From contig JALVVJ010000135.1 of NCBI GenBank assembly GCA_027023475.1, forward strand, positions 1-32,199: 32,199 bases of DNA, written 5' to 3'. Under the pieces are notes generated by a model. That model had not been told where the DNA came from. It was given only the letters and a program-made list of their open reading frames with translations, and made no database searches. Source of the DNA: Flavobacteriales bacterium. Lineage in GTDB: Bacteria; Bacteroidota; Bacteroidia; Flavobacteriales; Flavobacteriaceae. The position numbers were made by a program, and so were the translations under genes. Within the stretch, counting starts at the first letter, position 1, and every line of letters begins with the position of its first letter. This document shows positions 31,345 through 32,199 of this stretch, one piece after another.

Positions 31345-32199
31345 CTATTTTTCACTTTTTATAATTTCATTATTTATAATTCTATCAACCTGTTCTCGGG
31401 AAGAATTAAACAGCACAGCACCTTTTTCTTTTCCTTTTGTCCAATTATAATGTGCGCCTTTCGTGTTGTCATAATCAATTCTGAATTCGTGTTTAACACC
31501 ATCCGCATCTTTCCAAGTCCAACCCACAACTTTATCCTTTTGACTTCCAAATTTTCCATAAACCAATTTGGCATCATCAGGAATTTCACCAACAATATCT
31601 TTTACTACCTTGAATGCATCTTTTCTCGTTCCGCTTTTTGTTAATGTAATTAATTCTTTTCCTGCACCAATTTTCATCGTATATTTAACCAAGCCCTTTA
31701 CCTTTTCGGAATATTTAAATCCCTTAACAACTCTGGCACCCAATTTTCCTAACTTGCCAAAAGGAATAAAACCAATTGCTAACCAAACCGCTGCCTCCGC
31801 TCTATTATAATTATTCCCATCAAAATCTTTTCCAGTAACCACTCCATATATATCTTCAATTGGAGTAGTGTACCTGACAACTGTTTTAAGCACTTTGCCG
31901 GTTTGGCGAATTGTTTGTTTATATACTTCTATTTTTTGCCGGGCTGAAAGTCCGTTTGTTGCTCTACTATTTTGAATGGCATCCACCGATGTATATTCCA
32001 ACCCCTCCAATTCCACAACATCCACCACTCTGTTCTCACTAAAATTATACACACCGTTGTAAGGAAACTTCTCCGCCAACGGATCCACATTAAAAAATCT
32101 TCCTATCGCATAATCATAATTCCGGTACTTAAAACTATCCCAGCCCAAATCCAAATCCTCCTGGCGTTCCTGGCCTTGGAATTTATACTTATACCTCCC
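31345..32199 (-). CDS. RHS protein C-terminal part with predicted toxin (module 1), 5' end beyond window
   Basis: The frame is open to the right edge, giving 284 residues. The first 67 are RHS core (GRYKYKFQGQERQEDLDL, AIGRFFNVDPLAEKFPYN, VVELEGLE). The C-terminal region has a short linker, a helical part with an alanine/glycine segment (AAVWLAIGFIPFGKLGKLGA), and a last 100 residues with VYGKFGSQKDKVVGWTWKD, HEFRIDYDNTKGAHYNWTKG and KGAVLFNSSREQVDRIIN. The invariant-looking His, Asp and Lys positions in the FRIDYDN..GAHYNW stretch resemble a small nuclease-type toxin domain, but I cannot name the family. Whether this is the full-length, expressed RHS gene depends on sequence outside the window. 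Confidence 0.75.
   Translation of the reverse strand, partial: GRYKYKFQGQERQEDLDLGWDSFKYRNYDYAIGRFFNVDPLAEKFPYNGVYNFSENRVVDVVELEGLEYTSVDAIQNSRATNGLSARQKIEVYKQTIRQTGKVLKTVVRYTTPIEDIYGVVTGKDFDGNNYNRAEAAVWLAIGFIPFGKLGKLGARVVKGFKYSEKVKGLVKYTMKIGAGKELITLTKSGTRKDAFKVVKDIVGEIPDDAKLVYGKFGSQKDKVVGWTWKDADGVKHEFRIDYDNTKGAHYNWTKGKEKGAVLFNSSREQVDRIINNEIIKSEK
31997..32199 (-). repeat. RHS core repeat, copy 1 (partial)
   Basis: The last 203 bases of the core, cut by the window edge; nearly identical to 30226-30428. Confidence 0.8.

Overview
This window is chromosomal DNA from a member of the Bacteroidota. Four observations support this: a SprE/PorW-type type IX secretion lipoprotein, a lipoprotein-type TamA homologue (TamL), several TAnnTTTG -7 promoter boxes, and an almost complete lack of Shine-Dalgarno sequences. 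A flavobacterial or Cryomorphaceae-like lineage is my guess; the sequence alone does not fix the genus. Three base-composition classes alternate: moderate-GC housekeeping genes, very GC-rich intergenic repeats, and low-GC accessory genes.

Left to right. 1-853 is the N-terminal half of an ABC-F translation ATPase (minus strand, runs off the edge). 854-1658 holds a GC-rich dispersed repeat interrupted by a 164-bp element with perfect 17-bp inverted ends. 1659-5154 is a low-GC accessory island of three minus-strand genes (truncated Fic protein, PD40 lipoprotein, AAA/ORC-like ATPase) separated by large palindromic elements, two of which share the arms GTGTAt(g/a)A.TA.TGGCGGG / CCCGCCATTACTTATACAC. 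5240-5740 is another GC-rich repeat block. 5794-11226 is a TetR-controlled efflux operon: operator, outer-membrane barrel, HlyD-type adaptor, ABC-2 permease, TolC, CMD-family protein, TetR. A second copy of the dispersed repeat follows.

11520-14969 (minus) is the sprE/porW - bactofilin - atpZ-like - small membrane protein cluster that normally precedes the F-ATPase genes, but atpB does not follow here. 15045-15406 is a third repeat copy, followed by a small thioredoxin-like gene. 16338-18842 is tamL, divergent from a SpoU/TrmH RNA methyltransferase; then come a TPR-like lipoprotein and alanine racemase. 22032-23250 is 1.2 kb of stacked repeats of three families. Two divergent glycosyltransferase genes follow.

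25243-32199 is the most striking part: a minus-strand tandem array of four promoterless, 5'-truncated RHS core modules (about 680 bp each, nearly identical). Each is followed by an unrelated C-terminal (predicted toxin) domain and then a translationally coupled small gene (predicted immunity). The modules join at the same codons, encoding IAYNHANMPT, and upstream immunity genes end in frame with the next core. A fifth, severed RHS start lies at the left end. The array looks like a reservoir of toxin tips that can be exchanged by recombination in the shared core, with the active, full-length RHS gene expected beyond the right edge. No tRNA, rRNA, CRISPR array or transposase gene was seen.
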